Assembly: GCA_947034885.2 (NCBI GenBank)
Contig: OX344749.2
Coordinates: 44,111,682-44,175,681 of the forward strand
DNA: 64,000 nt
From: Thuidium tamariscinum
Lineage: Eukaryota > Streptophyta > Bryopsida > Hypnales > Thuidiaceae
Direction: 5' to 3'
Shown piece by piece: positions 1 through 12,284 of this stretch; the stretch's first letter is position 1; every line of letters begins with the position of its first letter. The position numbers were made by a program, and so were the translations under genes. Below the pieces are notes generated by a model, which saw only the letters and a list, made by a program, of their open reading frames with translations, did no database searches and was not told the origin of the DNA.

Positions 1-63
1 TTGGGAGCCATTTTGGGAATAGACCCGAAACGGTCTCCTAATGCCCTCAGATTTCATCTAATG
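1..63 (+). repeat. Direct repeat copy 1 (partner at 60918-60980)
   Basis: This stretch and 60918-60980 differ at about 9 of 63 positions and share TAATGCCCTCAGATTT. The copy may extend left beyond the window. Function unknown; it could be a piece of a dispersed repeat or LTR flanking the CACTA element. Confidence 0.7.
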
Positions 64-560
64 ACTGAATTGAGTCAAATTTCAAGTATTATGGTATATG
101 ACTAAAACGAGTCATCTTTTGAGTAATACAAGATGTGATTGTGCTGAGTCATATTTTGAGAAATATAAAGCATGACTCAATTCCGTCATGTTTTAAGTAC
201 CAGTAATGTGACTACAATGAGTCATATTCTCAGTAATATCAAATATGACTATGGTGAGTCTTCTTTTAAATAATATGTGCAATGCTTGTAATGAGTCATT
301 CTTCGAGTAATATGAAAAGTGACTGCAATGAGTGACAATTTAATGCATGTGGAATTTGAGTGCCGTGAGTCATATTCTTAGTATTGCGGTTAATGACTAA
401 GATGAGTTACATCTTCAGTAGCAAAAAATATGACTACAGTGAGTTGTTTTGTTAGGAATATGAAATATGCCTACAGTGCTTTTGCCATTTTTTGAGTCAT
501 ATGGATTATGATTACGATGAATCATATAATAAATGACCCAAAATATGAAGGGTGAGTCAT
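60..560. repeat. 37-bp minisatellite with TGACT / GAGTCAT cores, probable left CACTA subterminal array
   Basis: GAGTC-type cores fall at 72, 109, 146, 183, 219, 256, 293, 330, 367, 404 and 441, a spacing of 37 bp with a single 36-bp step, then decay toward about 700. Each unit pairs a TGACT with a downstream GAGTCAT. Subterminal repeats of this kind are the TnpA binding sites of CACTA elements. GAGTCA is also the core of a bZIP (AP-1/GCN4-like) site, but no such use can be inferred here. Confidence 0.8.
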
Positions 561-699
561 ATAGTGCTCACTATGCATCACAAGTTCTGCAAGTCACATT
601 TTCACTAGTGTTGATCATGAGTGCCACGAGTCATAATTTCTATGAAGACTATAAGTACAACTAGTCATACATTATAATGACATGCAATATAACTACACT

Positions 700-1221
700 G
701 AGTCATTTCCTAGAAATATTGTCCTCACACATGAAGAATGTCATTTGCATTGTTTATTATTCATTACAATCATTCTCTATACAATAGAAATTCACATTCT
801 ACAGAATCCAGTGGTCATTACTAGAGTACAAGTACGAATATTTTTATTAGTTCACATTGCGATGAAGAGAATTCTAAGAAATGACTGTCACTAAAACTTC
901 ATTCATTGCCAACTCCTTTTCTCTATTTGTAATGAGCATGACTAACAAACACTTTGAAGACATTCAATGACAATTCCCTATTGTCTTCTCCATACAAATG
1001 TTAGCAATAAAATCATGTCATCAATTGATATGATCTTGAAAATCATTTTAACATCAACCATATACATGATTGCAACAATGCTCTTGTTGAATACACAAAA
1101 TATAAAATATACTTGATATGGAATTTTGAAACACACATTACACTCACACACTTAGCAAATACCTACATACTCATACTTCACCTTAGATTGAATTGCTCAC
1201 TTCGAATCTTCATTTGTTCTT
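700..1221. other. AT-rich spacer, no gene seen
   Basis: A few isolated TGACT/AGTCAT words continue the array to the left. I see no coding signal. Confidence 0.5.
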
Positions 1222-4200
1222 TCATTCACCCATGGGAGCTAGTGCTTCCATGGGCCACTTTGTGATGGATTTCAGAGCATCACGCAAACGTACCACTGGT
1301 GGGTCATCATTGTTGTTGCCTTCAAATAGAAGAACATCTTCGGCTCCTGGAACAATAAACGTAATTGTAATAGAAACGTTTCCTTCCTCGATGAGACGTC
1401 CATGCAACGTAGCGCCAGCGTGGTTCACGATCTCTCCATGCGCAATTACATTTGCTTCTTCTTTCTTACTCTCATTCACACCGAAGACCTTCACCTTTGA
1501 CCCAATGGCCAAAGGGTGAGGCTTTGCACTCACTGTGTTCTTCCTAACATTGATTGCTTTATTTCCAACTTCATTTGGAATCTACATAAATCATTTCAAT
1601 ATGCATAGTTAGTTAACTAGAGGTAAACTTTGAACTCCTCAACTTTTCAACAGAACAGGAGGTTTAGGATTACATACATGAGGCTCTACCTTGGAAGCTC
1701 CATTGATTGCCTTGTCCAAAAACACAATACAATACTCAATGTCTGACGGGTTGCGTCCAAGAGCCCGAAAAGGACCAAGTATGGATTTCAAGAAGTTGTC
1801 ATTCTCAGCTAGAGGATTCCATTTAGGAATGTGGAACACATTTGTGGTTGGTGAGCGAGATGTAGCGTTGGCATCACAATCAATTTGGAACACCCGAGTT
1901 GAACCATGGCTAGGATCAACGACCATACTGAAAAAGTCTTCTAGATTTCTTGTTCCGCCACCAGTTTCACGCCCCCACAAAAAGCACCACTTCATAGGGG
2001 TGTCCGCTGCTAGGAATTTTGCTACTTCATATAGAAGGGCCTCTCCAATTGGAGCCCATATTCCAACATCAAAATGAGTATGCAGCATGGTCAAAAACAC
2101 CCCACAGTCTGCCCTCTTCTTTATTTTCACCTTGAAATCCCTGTCATAATGGATTGGACCTGTTGGCCCCCACTCACAATTATCATGGAGTGGGCGGATG
2201 TCACATAGAAAATCTTTTACATTAAATACGATGACTTTTTTACGAGCATCATACGAAATCTTCACAGGTGGAAACCTCAAACTCCTTGAAGTGTTCCTCT
2301 TCTTCGATGCCTTCCTTCTTCTAGCGGCTCCCGAATCCCGACTCGTTCTTGTATGCTTTCCCTCTTTGTCTTCAAAAGCAATTTGGGATTGGACTGCTCT
2401 TGACCCTTTTCCTTCCATCTACTTGGACATTAATAAGTCTTCATGAATTAGCACTTACATTAAAAACAAGCAAAGTAAATGCACAAAAGAATTACCAATT
2501 GTGAAAGAAGATATGCATACGCTTCTAAATCCAGTACATTGATTTATATAGAGTACGTTCTACCTACTTATCTGGACATGCTACAAAGCATAAAAAACCC
2601 TTCCCAAATATATTGCGGTAACACTCTTTGCAGCACCATGCATTCAAATATGACATGGCCTATTTCCATGAAGATGAACAATCCACTATCCCCCTACAGA
2701 GAAGTTAATAAGACTGCCCCTACTAGCATTTACAAGAATATAACTATCCTCCAAGACTTTCATGAATATATGACTTCTTCTATTCACATTCACAACAATA
2801 TGACTCTTTGGAGTCACATTCCAAAAAAAATGACATCTTCCAGTCACATTCATAAGAATATGACTTTTTGTACTCAAATTCAAAAAAAAAAGACATCTTC
2901 CAGTCACATTCACAAAAACATTACTTGTTCCAGTCACATTCAGAAAAACATGACTTGTTCTAGTTACATTCAGAAAAACATGACTTGTTCTAGTCACATT
3001 CACAAAAACTTGACTTGCTCCAGTCACATTCACAAAAAAATGACTCCGTCTAATCATTTTAAACATTCTATGTCTTCTTACAATCACATTGACAATAATA
3101 TGACTTATTCTAGGACAATTGACAAGACTATCACTTCCTCTATTCACATGGAAAAAAATGAAAGTTCCTTCAGTCACAGTGAGAAAAATATCATTGTGCC
3201 TAATCCTAAACATAAAGATATGACTAGCTGAATCATATTGAAAAATATATTAGTGCTTCTACATACAAAATTTCGAATGTGACTTCCGTGAATCCCGTAC
3301 TACTTTACTTCACTACCTCTAGTTACGGAACACCACAAGCGTTTGCCTCTATCCACATTTGTCACTTCTTAAGAGAAATGACAATGCATCTGCCCCTCAA
3401 CTGAAAACAACACAAACTCTATTCATATCGACCTCCCTTCTAATTAAAAGCTTAAACCCAAAACTACCTTTCATTCCATTCAGCATGTAACATACAACTT
3501 TTGGCTTCACTTTTCCCTACAACTACTCCAGCAAATGCTCAATTATCCTAGTATGCACTCATTCACTACAATGACACAAATCTAGTAAATAAATTTTTCA
3601 TACCAATAAAGATTTAAATCATGACATACCTTTTTTGTTTCGTTGTTGACCTTCCTTGTCACTGATGGAGTGGAAGTGGATCCAATACCAGAGTCCATCA
3701 AAAGTTTCTCTAGCTCTCCCTTCCTTCTCTTGGCATTCTTTTGACCTTTCTTTCCTTTAGCAGCACTCACTTCTTCTGAAGTTGCCTTTGCAATGGATAT
3801 TGCATTTTCGCACTTCTCTGTTTCCCCAACCTTCTTGTGTACACCATGTTCTTGGACTTCCTGCAAAATGTCCACTGACCAGTTCACTCATTCTGTAGAA
3901 TTACAAATCCATGGTCCAAGTTTTTCAATCACTTCCAATTCCAATTACCACCTTCTCATTGTGCAAACAAGCATGTACACAAGAAGTTGTCATATTACCT
4001 TCACTGTTGCATCCACTACTAGAACTTTAGGTGTACTACGTGCATGCTGTTCATTGGCAACTTTGTCTGTCCTCATTGTGTCAGGAGTGGTTACAATTCC
4101 AACTTCTTGTATGACTTCCTCATGGATTCCACCTTGTAGCCCCTTCAAGTCATATTTGGGAACTTTTGTCCCCCCTCCATTGCGATTACGGACCTCCAAC

Positions 4201-6748
4201 AACAGTTCTTTCACTAGGGCACTCATATCACTTAATTGTCCAGTGACAGAGTTCTTGAAATCATTAAGCTCGTTCCGCACCTCTTGTACACCTTTGCCTT
4301 TAGTCCTTGAACTTGCCACCGCTCCTTTTGAACTTGATGAGAGATTCTGCACGGACTTCTCTGTTCCTGCAAGCTCATCTTCGACTTCTGCATCTATTGG
4401 GGGTCTACCCAGTTGCGTTATCTATAGCATCAACAAATACAACTTCTTCATTCAATAGACCAAATATTATAATTTTACACATATAAACTATTCAAGTGTT
4501 ATTTAAAATTGGGCAACTACAACTAATACTAACACAAATGCCCAAGTGTGACTGCCAGTACTATCATCAGTGATATAATAAAGAAATGTACTTTCACAGT
4601 CACGTATTACTAGTAACAGTGATGTTATACTCCTAATTTGATTTCAAATTGTCACATGATTACGTTCCTGAAGAGTGCACACTCTTCCAAGAAAGGACTT
4701 CATTGTAATTAATAATTCTTCCATGTTCGGTTCCCTTGTCTTTGGCAAAGCATCCTCCTTGTCTTCCTTCATCTTTTGTACTTCCCAGTGAATTACAAGA
4801 AAGCTTTATTGTCAAGGTTCATTAGAATGAGGGGATTGTCTGTTCCCAAAGAAGCTTTTCTGTACAATAGTCACTTTGTCACATGTACAGTCATATAAAT
4901 TCAAAAATGTCAATGAAGTGCCGAAATGACTTACTAGGCGTGCTATAACTTCGTCCTTAGATTGTCCAATGTAGGTCACAATTTGCAGACTTTGTCGAGC
5001 TGCCTTCATCCGTTCAGAGTATGCAATCTTATCGGTCTTCTTTATTAGGTCTTTGAAGTTCTCCACATGATGATGCTTCACATACGAAGGTAGAGGTTTA
5101 TCAGCCTCTATCAACTTCTTCATATTTGCCCTTCTTGTTCGCATTTGCTGTCGTAGTATTCGAAAGAAGACATCATCTGGGACTTTACCTGGGCCATCGC
5201 GGTACTCGAACACTGCTGCCATTTTCTCCTTTATGTTCATCAGTAAAGATCGGGGATGTAAATCAAAATCATCAACACTCCAATCTAAATCTCGAGAGTA
5301 TCCACGGAGCTTAGTTAGCCAATTAGGACGATGCACTCCAATCGGACGTCCAAAAGCATTGAGCTCAACCCAATCCCTTTGGTCCACCTTCCCTGTAGTT
5401 GTCTTCACTTGCTTTTCCTTCAATTCCTTGTCACGGCTACTACTGCCTTGAACATTGTGGACCTCCTTGCCTGTTGTTTTGTCCAGCTTCTGCATCTTCT
5501 CCCGTAGTTGCTTTGGATTTGCACCACTCTGAGCCATCTTCTTCAAAATCTTCAGCTCCCGCAACTCCAACTCATCCACAACATCAGTATAGTTTTCCTC
5601 ACTTGGAGCACCTTCACTACCTCCGTCATTCAAGTCATCTTCATTGTCTTCTTCCACCTCTTCCCCAACAATTGTGTCCTCCGTGCTTTGGGAACATTTT
5701 TCTTCTTCTACATTGTCTGTGAACTCCATACCCTTCTTCAACGTCATCTTCTGCTTCCTCGAAGTATCTCTGGGCCACAATCTTGGTTGAATACCTTGAT
5801 ATTGAATCCCCTACAATCAACAATAGAGTTAAAAACTCCAATTTCCATTAACTATAATCAAATGCTTGCCATACTCGCTAAAGCTTTGGAGTAATACATA
5901 CCCATAAAACGAAGAGCCCAAACACAATTCAACACCAGACTTTCATTTGCATACTACTCAAAGTTGTATGACTATTTCCAGTCACAATCCCTTTTCTGTG
6001 ACTGCAAAGAGTCAAAAAATCCATTATGCGACTAAGTAGAGTCACTATTCTTTTATTATTACCAATACCCACTACAATTCATTTATTGTCACTGCATGCA
6101 ATTACAATTCATGTTCTATGACTGAAATCAATTACAAATGATCATCAATTCATAAGACAAACTGTGCCCCTGTATTTGTTGTTCATGACATTTGTAGTGT
6201 CACTAATCCACTACAAATAACAACTGCAATGAACATGAACTAACCTTTCTGTTACACTTGTTATCTTCAAATCTTTGGTCTTCTACTTCTCCTTTGCTTG
6301 AAAGTAAGACACCAAAATGGTGTAATGTAGAATTTGCCTTGCTTGTCTTTGACTGTGTGGACCTCCGCACTACATTACTAGCAATGCCATTGTTGTTGCT
6401 TCTTCCAAAACGTGTTGGTGTTGTCTTCTTTTTAGAAGGCAATGTGTGCCTGCTTCCCATTCCCAAGCGCACACCTCCATAGTTCATTACAAGTCACTTC
6501 TACTAGTTTAAGAACATGAACATTAAAAAAAGAATTTGTGGGAGATCAACACTTGCAAGTTGTCTAAAGAAGCCTCCATTTGTATTGACCTAGTTGCTAA
6601 TGACAGAGAAGATAGCATCATACCTTTCTTGTCCTAAGTTTGTCAATTCTGCCGCAATTTCCAGCATGCCTAATTCACTCAATTTCTGTGAGTTTGTTTC
6701 AATGTTTAGCTTTCTCAACCTCTCGTACTCAGTGATCTCGGAATCCAT
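1222..6748 (-). CDS. TnpA-like protein of a CACTA transposon, 7-exon gene model
   Basis: Exons proposed by eye, all joined at GT/AG with matching phase: 6748-6634, 6474-6245, 5810-4935, 4421-3999, 3860-3630, 2418-1678, 1581-1222. They give about 991 aa with no internal stop. Exon 1 has the start typical of plant En/Spm TnpA-like proteins (EYERLRKLNIETNSQKLSEL). Exon 3 has an acidic region and then a plant Transposase_24-like region from GRPIGVHR on. Exon 4 is Ser/Lys-rich with a short coiled coil. The last exon resembles the DUF8039 domain found in such proteins (VIAHGEIVNHAG, then a WPMEAL end). TnpA proteins bind subterminal repeats and assist the tnp2 transposase. The gene is divergent from tnp2. 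Exon 2's acceptor lacks a good pyrimidine tract and is the weakest join; the 741-nt sixth exon is not recognised. Confidence 0.65.
2640..3230. repeat. 30-bp minisatellite inside an intron of the TnpA-like gene
   Basis: About 18 to 20 copies of a 30-bp unit close to CAGTCACATTCACAAAAACA plus TGACTTGTTC, in perfect register for most of the array. Because 30 is a multiple of three, both strands stay open: 10-aa repeats such as HIHKNMTCSS on plus and VFLNVTRTSH on minus. It shares the TGACT/CAGTCAC cores of the CACTA subterminal arrays and lies in the intron between 3630 and 2418, so I do not call it a gene. Confidence 0.85.
5940..6200. repeat. TGACT/AGTCA-rich stretch in intron 2 of the TnpA-like gene
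   Basis: Loose repeats of TGACTATTTCCAGTCAC and GTGACTGCAAAGAGTC type, diverged and not in fixed register. The same cores occur in the arrays at 60-560, 2640-3230 and 58440-58852. Confidence 0.6.
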
Positions 6749-8094
6749 TCTACTCCATTGATGGGGAGCAATTCAATGTGATAGATGATCCTGTAGCACT
6801 TGATGTTAAAATGAACAACAAAATTTACTAGAGAATATGGACCCGAACTATTAATGCAATTGTAGATTTCAACAACTAAGATAAACTACAATCTTCACAA
6901 TTATATAGAGATGTCACGAATATTGACTAAGAGAAGACAACCAATGTCACTGACAATTGCAACAGTAATTAAAAAATTAGTTCTTCACAATGAAGACTAC
7001 TATTATATGAAGAGGTCAAGTACAATAGAGCCCAACTAATCTTATCTTTCTTAATTCAACTATGTTTCGTGAATTGAATCTTCATTATTTAATATTCAAT
7101 GTACTGCAATTGAGAATATTTATTTCATTGTAGCTATACTTTTGCTTCGATATGGAATTGCAAGCTCAACATGAGAGAAGGCTTCATAGAATCTTCCTAC
7201 AAGACACTATACTGAAGGCATACTTTCAAAAACTTATTTCACCAAAACTAAATGAAGCCTTATTGCAATTGACGCTAGTAATATATTTTATAATTTGATC
7301 TAAATAATCTTGAGTTTTGTAGCCAAACTCAAAGCTTCACAATCAACTTTCCAATCCAGTAATTAGACTTAACAAGCAAGGCTTTCCAACATCATACTCT
7401 TCATATGGGAATGATTTTATATTATTAGTTTTATTTTTTTTAAATACATGGACAATATTATTTTTCATTTTTCATCATTCATGAAGATCTTTCTGAGATT
7501 TCAATTTCTTTTCATCAATGTCTTCTGAGACATACCATATAAAAATTTCAGTAGATGTTGTATTTATTTTATTTTTGAATTAATTTTTATTGAATTTGAC
7601 TTAAGCATAGGATATGACATCATAAAGTTATTAGGTAGGAAGTGTTTGAACATGATGATGACCATAGAAGGCCTCTTCATCAAATTCAATAATGAACTTC
7701 AAAAACAAATCTTAGAGCACTACACTTTACAAAATTGGCAACCACAAAAACAAGCGACAAATGATTAAAGTCTACATGCTTGATGTTTTCTCTCCATTTC
7801 TGAGATTGTACGCAATTTTAAACACCATGCTAACTTCTTGTGCATTTCATAAGTTTTCAAAGACAGCTACATGAATAATACAATTGAACATTCATTTCAT
7901 ACTACAGAATAAAATAATGCATGACGACATGGAAGTTCAGGCAACTCACAATTCAAAAGGATCTTTCTCAAGTGAGGATCATCGATTCCATAAGCCTTCA
8001 ATGATTTGCCCACCACTTTGTATTGAACTACTATATTGATTAAGGTAAATACAATGAAGCTGCAAGAAACACAAACAACAATTATTAAACCACT
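6749..8094. other. Spacer between divergent TnpA-like and tnp2 genes, left part
   Basis: AT-rich, with no convincing reading frame. It should contain the promoter of the TnpA-like gene just right of 6748, but I see no decisive TATA box. Confidence 0.5.
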
Positions 8095-8322
8095 ATGGTC
8101 AATTTTGTTGAAAAGACAGTATTTCAATAAAATGGCATGATATTCCATTAAAATGGCACAACTTCACTTAAAAAATTTAGCACAATTTATTCCTATACCT
8201 CTATGCTTGTATACCAAAATGGTACACGAAATACGTCAAAATAACATTAAATTTGTCATGGTGGCACTTGCAATATGTGAAAATGGCACTCAAAATACCG
8301 CCACTTTAATTTAAGTGACCAC
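8095..8322. mobile_element. MITE copy 1, ends ATGGTCAATTT / AAGTGACCAC
   Basis: About 228 bp. It aligns along its length with 16064-16311 (shared wording AATGGCAC, repeated several times, and AATACCGC near the right end). The ends are imperfect inverted repeats: left ATGGTCAATTT, right AAGTGACCAC. No coding capacity. The target duplication is not clear. Confidence 0.7.
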
Positions 8323-9453
8323 AGTTCAATTTCATTTTCGAAGGCCTCCCTTGACCTTTTCTTCAAAGGACTTTTGACTTTTTGGACACAATTAATTAGA
8401 AATTTGAAAACATGGACCTCTCTTACAACAAGACCACCCAAGAACTTACTTGCATGTCTAAAACTCCTGTAATCCAAGAAATTAGAACCCTTTGTAAAGG
8501 TTTCACGTGACAAAAATCAACTGAAGCTTGTAAGCGATACGTCTTGCATAAACCTCTAATTCCCTAGACCCTGGTTGTCAGCAACAAAAACAAATCTGAG
8601 CAAAAGGGCATCCACTAGCCATATCTCCTTACTTTGAACATACCTAGAGCAGTGCTACTTTCAACTGCGTAGCAATGGCATAGAGCTTGACAATTACATC
8701 ACTAGCATTCGCCTGCACACACAACCAAAAAAAAATTTCTTCAATCAGTCTCAAGGCATTTGAAAGTACTTCCACTTCATCCTCGAGCGCTTCGACGTCC
8801 ACTTTCTGAACAATAAATAGATTTAGGTCCTTGTTTCTGTCTCATTCCTACTTAGATGGAAGTCAACTTAATTTTTGGAAATTAGTACTTCTTGAAGTTC
8901 TTATCCTATCCATCGGTTGGAATATGTGTTACTAGAATATATTCATTTCTATAATTTCAAATGTGGAAGTATGTGAAGTGGTGAATTTGTATTCACTTTA
9001 GTTCTAAAGTAGATGTGCAAAAATGAGGTCAAATACACGAAAGTCACAAAAATTCCAAAAACTCACTATATGAAAAGAACCTCATTTCAAATCCATTCCA
9101 ACTTCCTTCACTTAAAACATGATAATATTGTACTTGTAATTGAATTTAAAAGGAATTCTAATATTCTCTTTTCAAAATTTATAGAAGAAGATTGGTGTTA
9201 GCATTAATAGGTGTTAGCATTAATAGATTGGTGTTAGCGTTAATAGATTGTCGTGGATCTACATTTCTAAGGTAAAGAACTGACATCATTCTAAAATCTC
9301 CCAAAACAAACAACAACAAGAGAGCCCGTCCCAACCTCCTCACGAATCAAATACTACACATCAAAACTATCAGAAGCATGCACATGACGCTTCAAATTCC
9401 GTAGTTTCAAACCCGCTATCCGGGGACATACACTAAGTGGTGGAAGGAAAAAA
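8323..9453. other. AT-rich spacer with a short tandem repeat at its end
   Basis: No gene seen. At 9190-9252 a unit close to GGTGTTAGCATTAATAGATT is repeated about three times. Confidence 0.5.
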
Positions 9454-9486
9454 ATAAATGGGGAAGTCAATGACTTCCCCATTTAT
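9454..9486. repeat. Perfect palindrome, 16-bp arms, 1-nt loop
   Basis: Arms ATAAATGGGGAAGTCA and TGACTTCCCCATTTAT around a single A. The same hairpin core, together with neighbouring wording TTCCTTCCACCACTT on the opposite strand, occurs twice inside the giant hAT at 43751-43777 and 44092-44118, so it belongs to a dispersed repeat. Confidence 0.85.
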
Positions 9487-9494
9487 GACTGTTG

Positions 9495-10296
9495 GGTGGG
9501 ATCGGGACTTCGGTGGACTTGGGAGTGGAATCTAGAGTGAGGTCTGGTCTTGGCGCACGAAGGCAGATCATGGCCCAAGTGGATCGACGGGGTTTAGGAC
9601 TGCCATCACTCAGCATTTCTTCCGCACTATTCACAGCAGCCGTTGAAGAGTTAATGATGACATCCTCGGTCTCCGAATCGTTGCCCTCTTCGACATTCAT
9701 TTTAGCAGCAGGCTCGGAATTGGGAGCAATCAAAGCATCGTGAAAGTTTTTGTAGATTCTACACTCATGATGCTTACAAAAGCTTCGGTACTGGTACTCC
9801 ATTCCGCAACACCAATTCCCACCCATGTGCTCCATGTCTCCTAATCCTTGATAAATCTTCACTGGCCCTTGGCTAACGACAAGTGAGGTCAACTTGGGGC
9901 TTCTGGAATTCAGCTTCATTCTGTTAGAGTGGGCCTCAATCTCTCCGTCGTTCAACATGCCCATATCGAGCAATTAACATCAGAAGCTTCAGTAGGTGGA
10001 CGGTCAACCTCTACATTTAGTTTCCCCTCCCTGCGATAACGACGAAACAGAAGCCTGCATGGAGAGAAGTTCCATGGTACATTATCGAAACACTGCCAAA
10101 AGGACACAAATGGGATTTGCTCTGAACCCCCCGATCTAGCCGCTATAACATCCTCCTTCCCTCCGTTGCCCATGACTTTAATCCAATACTTTTTCGGGAC
10201 TGTGGTTGGATCGCAGCACAGGGAGCAGGTTTCGGGACTGGGATTTGGACGTGGCGCACGAAGTAGGTTTCGGGACTGAGGCTTGCATCGCAGCAC
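9495..10296 (-). pseudogene. Unrecognised coding-like fragment in two frames
   Basis: Two overlapping minus-strand frames (10296-9952 and 9973-9495) look like one protein broken by a frameshift or an unseen intron. The first includes KYWIKVMGNGGKEDVI and VSFWQCFDNVPWNFSPC. The second includes GGNWCCGMEYQYRSFCKHHE, with a cysteine/histidine cluster that might bind metal, then an acidic stretch. Base composition is more GC-rich than the flanks, consistent with captured host sequence. I do not recognise the family and cannot confirm that it is coding. Confidence 0.3.
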
Positions 10297-10310
10297 ATCA
10301 TCAGTATTAA
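10195..10310. repeat. GC-rich 38-39-bp repeat, short block
   Basis: Two to three units containing CAGGTTTCGGGACTG, the same unit as the longer block at 10545-10825. Confidence 0.7.
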
Positions 10311-10544
10311 GCTCGATGATATCATCCCTGCCGATGCACGTCTTCTTGCAGGTGATCCGTTGAAGATTGATCAGGTATCGATCGTCTCAATTGACTCCTT
10401 GGTTATATCGACCGTCTCTTGGCTTTGGGATACGGAGTGTAGTACGTACTTCAGTTTATTAAGTAGTTTGGATATGCAATTTTGTTCCGTACCTTGTAAT
10501 CCTGCTGCTATTATTTGAACACTCTAGCAACAGATAATAAGGGC

Positions 10545-10825
10545 AGATGGAGCCAGGTTTCAGGACTCAGGCTGGATCGACGCTGACGGAGCCAAGTTTA
10601 TTGATTAAGGTTCGGTCGCAGCGCAGGAAGCCAGGTTTCGGGAATGAGAAGCACACGGAGCAGGTTTCGGGAGTAAGGTTCGGACGTGGCACACGGAGCA
10701 GGCTTCGGGACTAAGGCTTCCGTCGCAGCAGACGGAGCCATGTTTCGGGACTGAGGTTGGGTCGCAGGTGACGGAGCCAGGTTCTGTGACTAAGGTTTGG
10801 TCGTGACTGAGGTTTGGTTGATGGA
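10545..10825. repeat. GC-rich 38-39-bp tandem repeat, main block
   Basis: About seven units of roughly GGAGCCAGGTTTCGGGACTG followed by AGGTTCGGTCGCAGCACAC; clean adjacent units measure 38, 39 and 39 bp. It is unlike the GCGACCGCGGGT arrays of the giant hAT, though both are rich in CpG. Confidence 0.75.
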
Positions 10826-12200
10826 AGACCAGACAAACTAATTCAAAACTGGGTAAATACTGAAAATCAAGAATCACAATTCACTTACTTGTCTTGGAAG
10901 CTTGCCTCAACGTTCACAGGCACGTCTCCTTCCTTCAAAATGTGCTAATGAAATTCCTCACCTGCGTTCAAGCCACAAAAGTGGACTGAGATTAGTGACG
11001 CAATGAACAACATCACATATCGTCAAATGAAGAAGGAACAGCTAATGTTTCACATTCACTTCTCCGGCAATGGGTACCTAGACGTCAGCAATTCCGAATT
11101 CCTGTTTGCGAAAATGAGAAGGAACAGCTTCTCAAGAACAAAAGCGTCGAAGACGAAGGGCCGGGTTCGCAACAAGCGTTGGCACGAAGATGCAGCAACT
11201 GAAGGGAAGAACTCTCGGTTGCTGACAGCCGTCTTTGCAACTAGCGGTGGCACGATGACTTTGGACTCACTGACTGTGAGTGGGACCCAACAACAAGAAA
11301 AAACAGCTTATGAGTCGGAGCTCCGTAAGTCGCACTTGCCTAGATTTAGAACTGACTGCCACTGAATTGCTACTCTTAATTCTTCTGAAGACTAAAGTGC
11401 TCTATTATTGGTGGATGCCCATCACCTATCATCAATGTCGACTCTTTTTTTGCCTACCCTACCATCAAACGAAGTTCCATGCAAGCTCCGCGCATGACCT
11501 ATAGATCCGTAATGTTGAGCCTTCCAGATGAGACAATTCAGCGGCCAGAACAGACGTTTCGTATTGCAAGTGCTGGCCCTCTTCTTTCATGATGTGGCCG
11601 TGGCCGTGGCTGTGACCTGTCAAGCTCATTCGCTCGCATTGTAATATTAGTTCTTTCTGTTCAGCTTTGGGGGCGGACATTGTAGAGAACGTTTTATCAA
11701 CATCAGAAAGATTAGTGAAGGGGACCAACTCACTGTGACTGCGACGAACTATACAGCTGTTCCGGTGTTTCAACCTAGGAGGCTGGAAGTCGAACCATCC
11801 CCATGTGATCGACGAACGTAGGTACTGCACCTACTCCAGACACTTGTGAGCGTTGAGTTGCTACCTCGTTAACTGTCGTTCTGATTACCTCTGACTAGCA
11901 ATTCGAAACTAACTGCAGGTTCTCTCTTCTTGGCGGTTGTTCGTGTGCAGTCTAGCTTCAAGGCTTTTAGGCCCACTGGAGCTGTGCGGACTGACTATGT
12001 GAAGCAGCTTTCATCCGAGTCACCTGTCCTTGTATTATGGATACAAGTATTTGTTGATCAGCACATTCTTACAAGTACTACCACTTTTCTTCATATTTCG
12101 CTTCTCTGCAGGCTCTGTCAACCGTTGTGGAAACTACTGTAGAAGGTAGTCCTCTTGATTGAGACGCAACGATTTTATAGTCCTTTGGGACTATGTGCAG
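10826..12200. other. Moderately GC-rich, probably captured sequence, no recognised gene
   Basis: Several short open frames on both strands (for example 11003-11365 plus, basic; 11465-11830 minus, His-rich patch HSHGHGH) but none that I recognise. The composition matches the NOP2-like exon that follows, so it may be introns and exons of the same captured host gene. Confidence 0.35.
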
Positions 12201-12284
12201 ATGTTTCCTCCCGCGAAAGTGCTGGAATGTCTAGAAGCTAATGAAAAACCTCGCCCAACATCCTTGAGAACTGAAACCCTGAAG
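12201..12284 (+). pseudogene. Single exon resembling NOP2-type rRNA (cytosine-C5) methyltransferase
   Basis: The frame preceded by the acceptor-like GTGCAG and followed by a donor GTATGT at 12285 encodes MFPPAKVLECLEANEKPRPT then SLRTETLK. The pattern FP..E..E.LEANEKPRP.SLRTNTLK is what I know from the N-terminal part of NOP2/NSUN-family rRNA m5C methyltransferases. The catalytic Rossmann domain is not seen downstream. I infer a host exon captured by the CACTA element, as described for Pack-CACTA elements. The call rests on 28 residues. Confidence 0.5.

Noticed and set aside
60..560. Possible CRISPR-like array
   Set aside because: The repeats are tandem and diverged with no unique spacers of fixed size, in a eukaryotic transposon context.
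2479..3231. 250-aa frame made of a 10-aa repeat, and an antisense partner
   Set aside because: It is the translation of a 30-bp minisatellite; openness on both strands follows from the period being a multiple of three, and it lies in an intron.
9454..9486. Transcription terminator hairpin
   Set aside because: Plants do not use such terminators, and the palindrome recurs with conserved flanks as part of a repeat.
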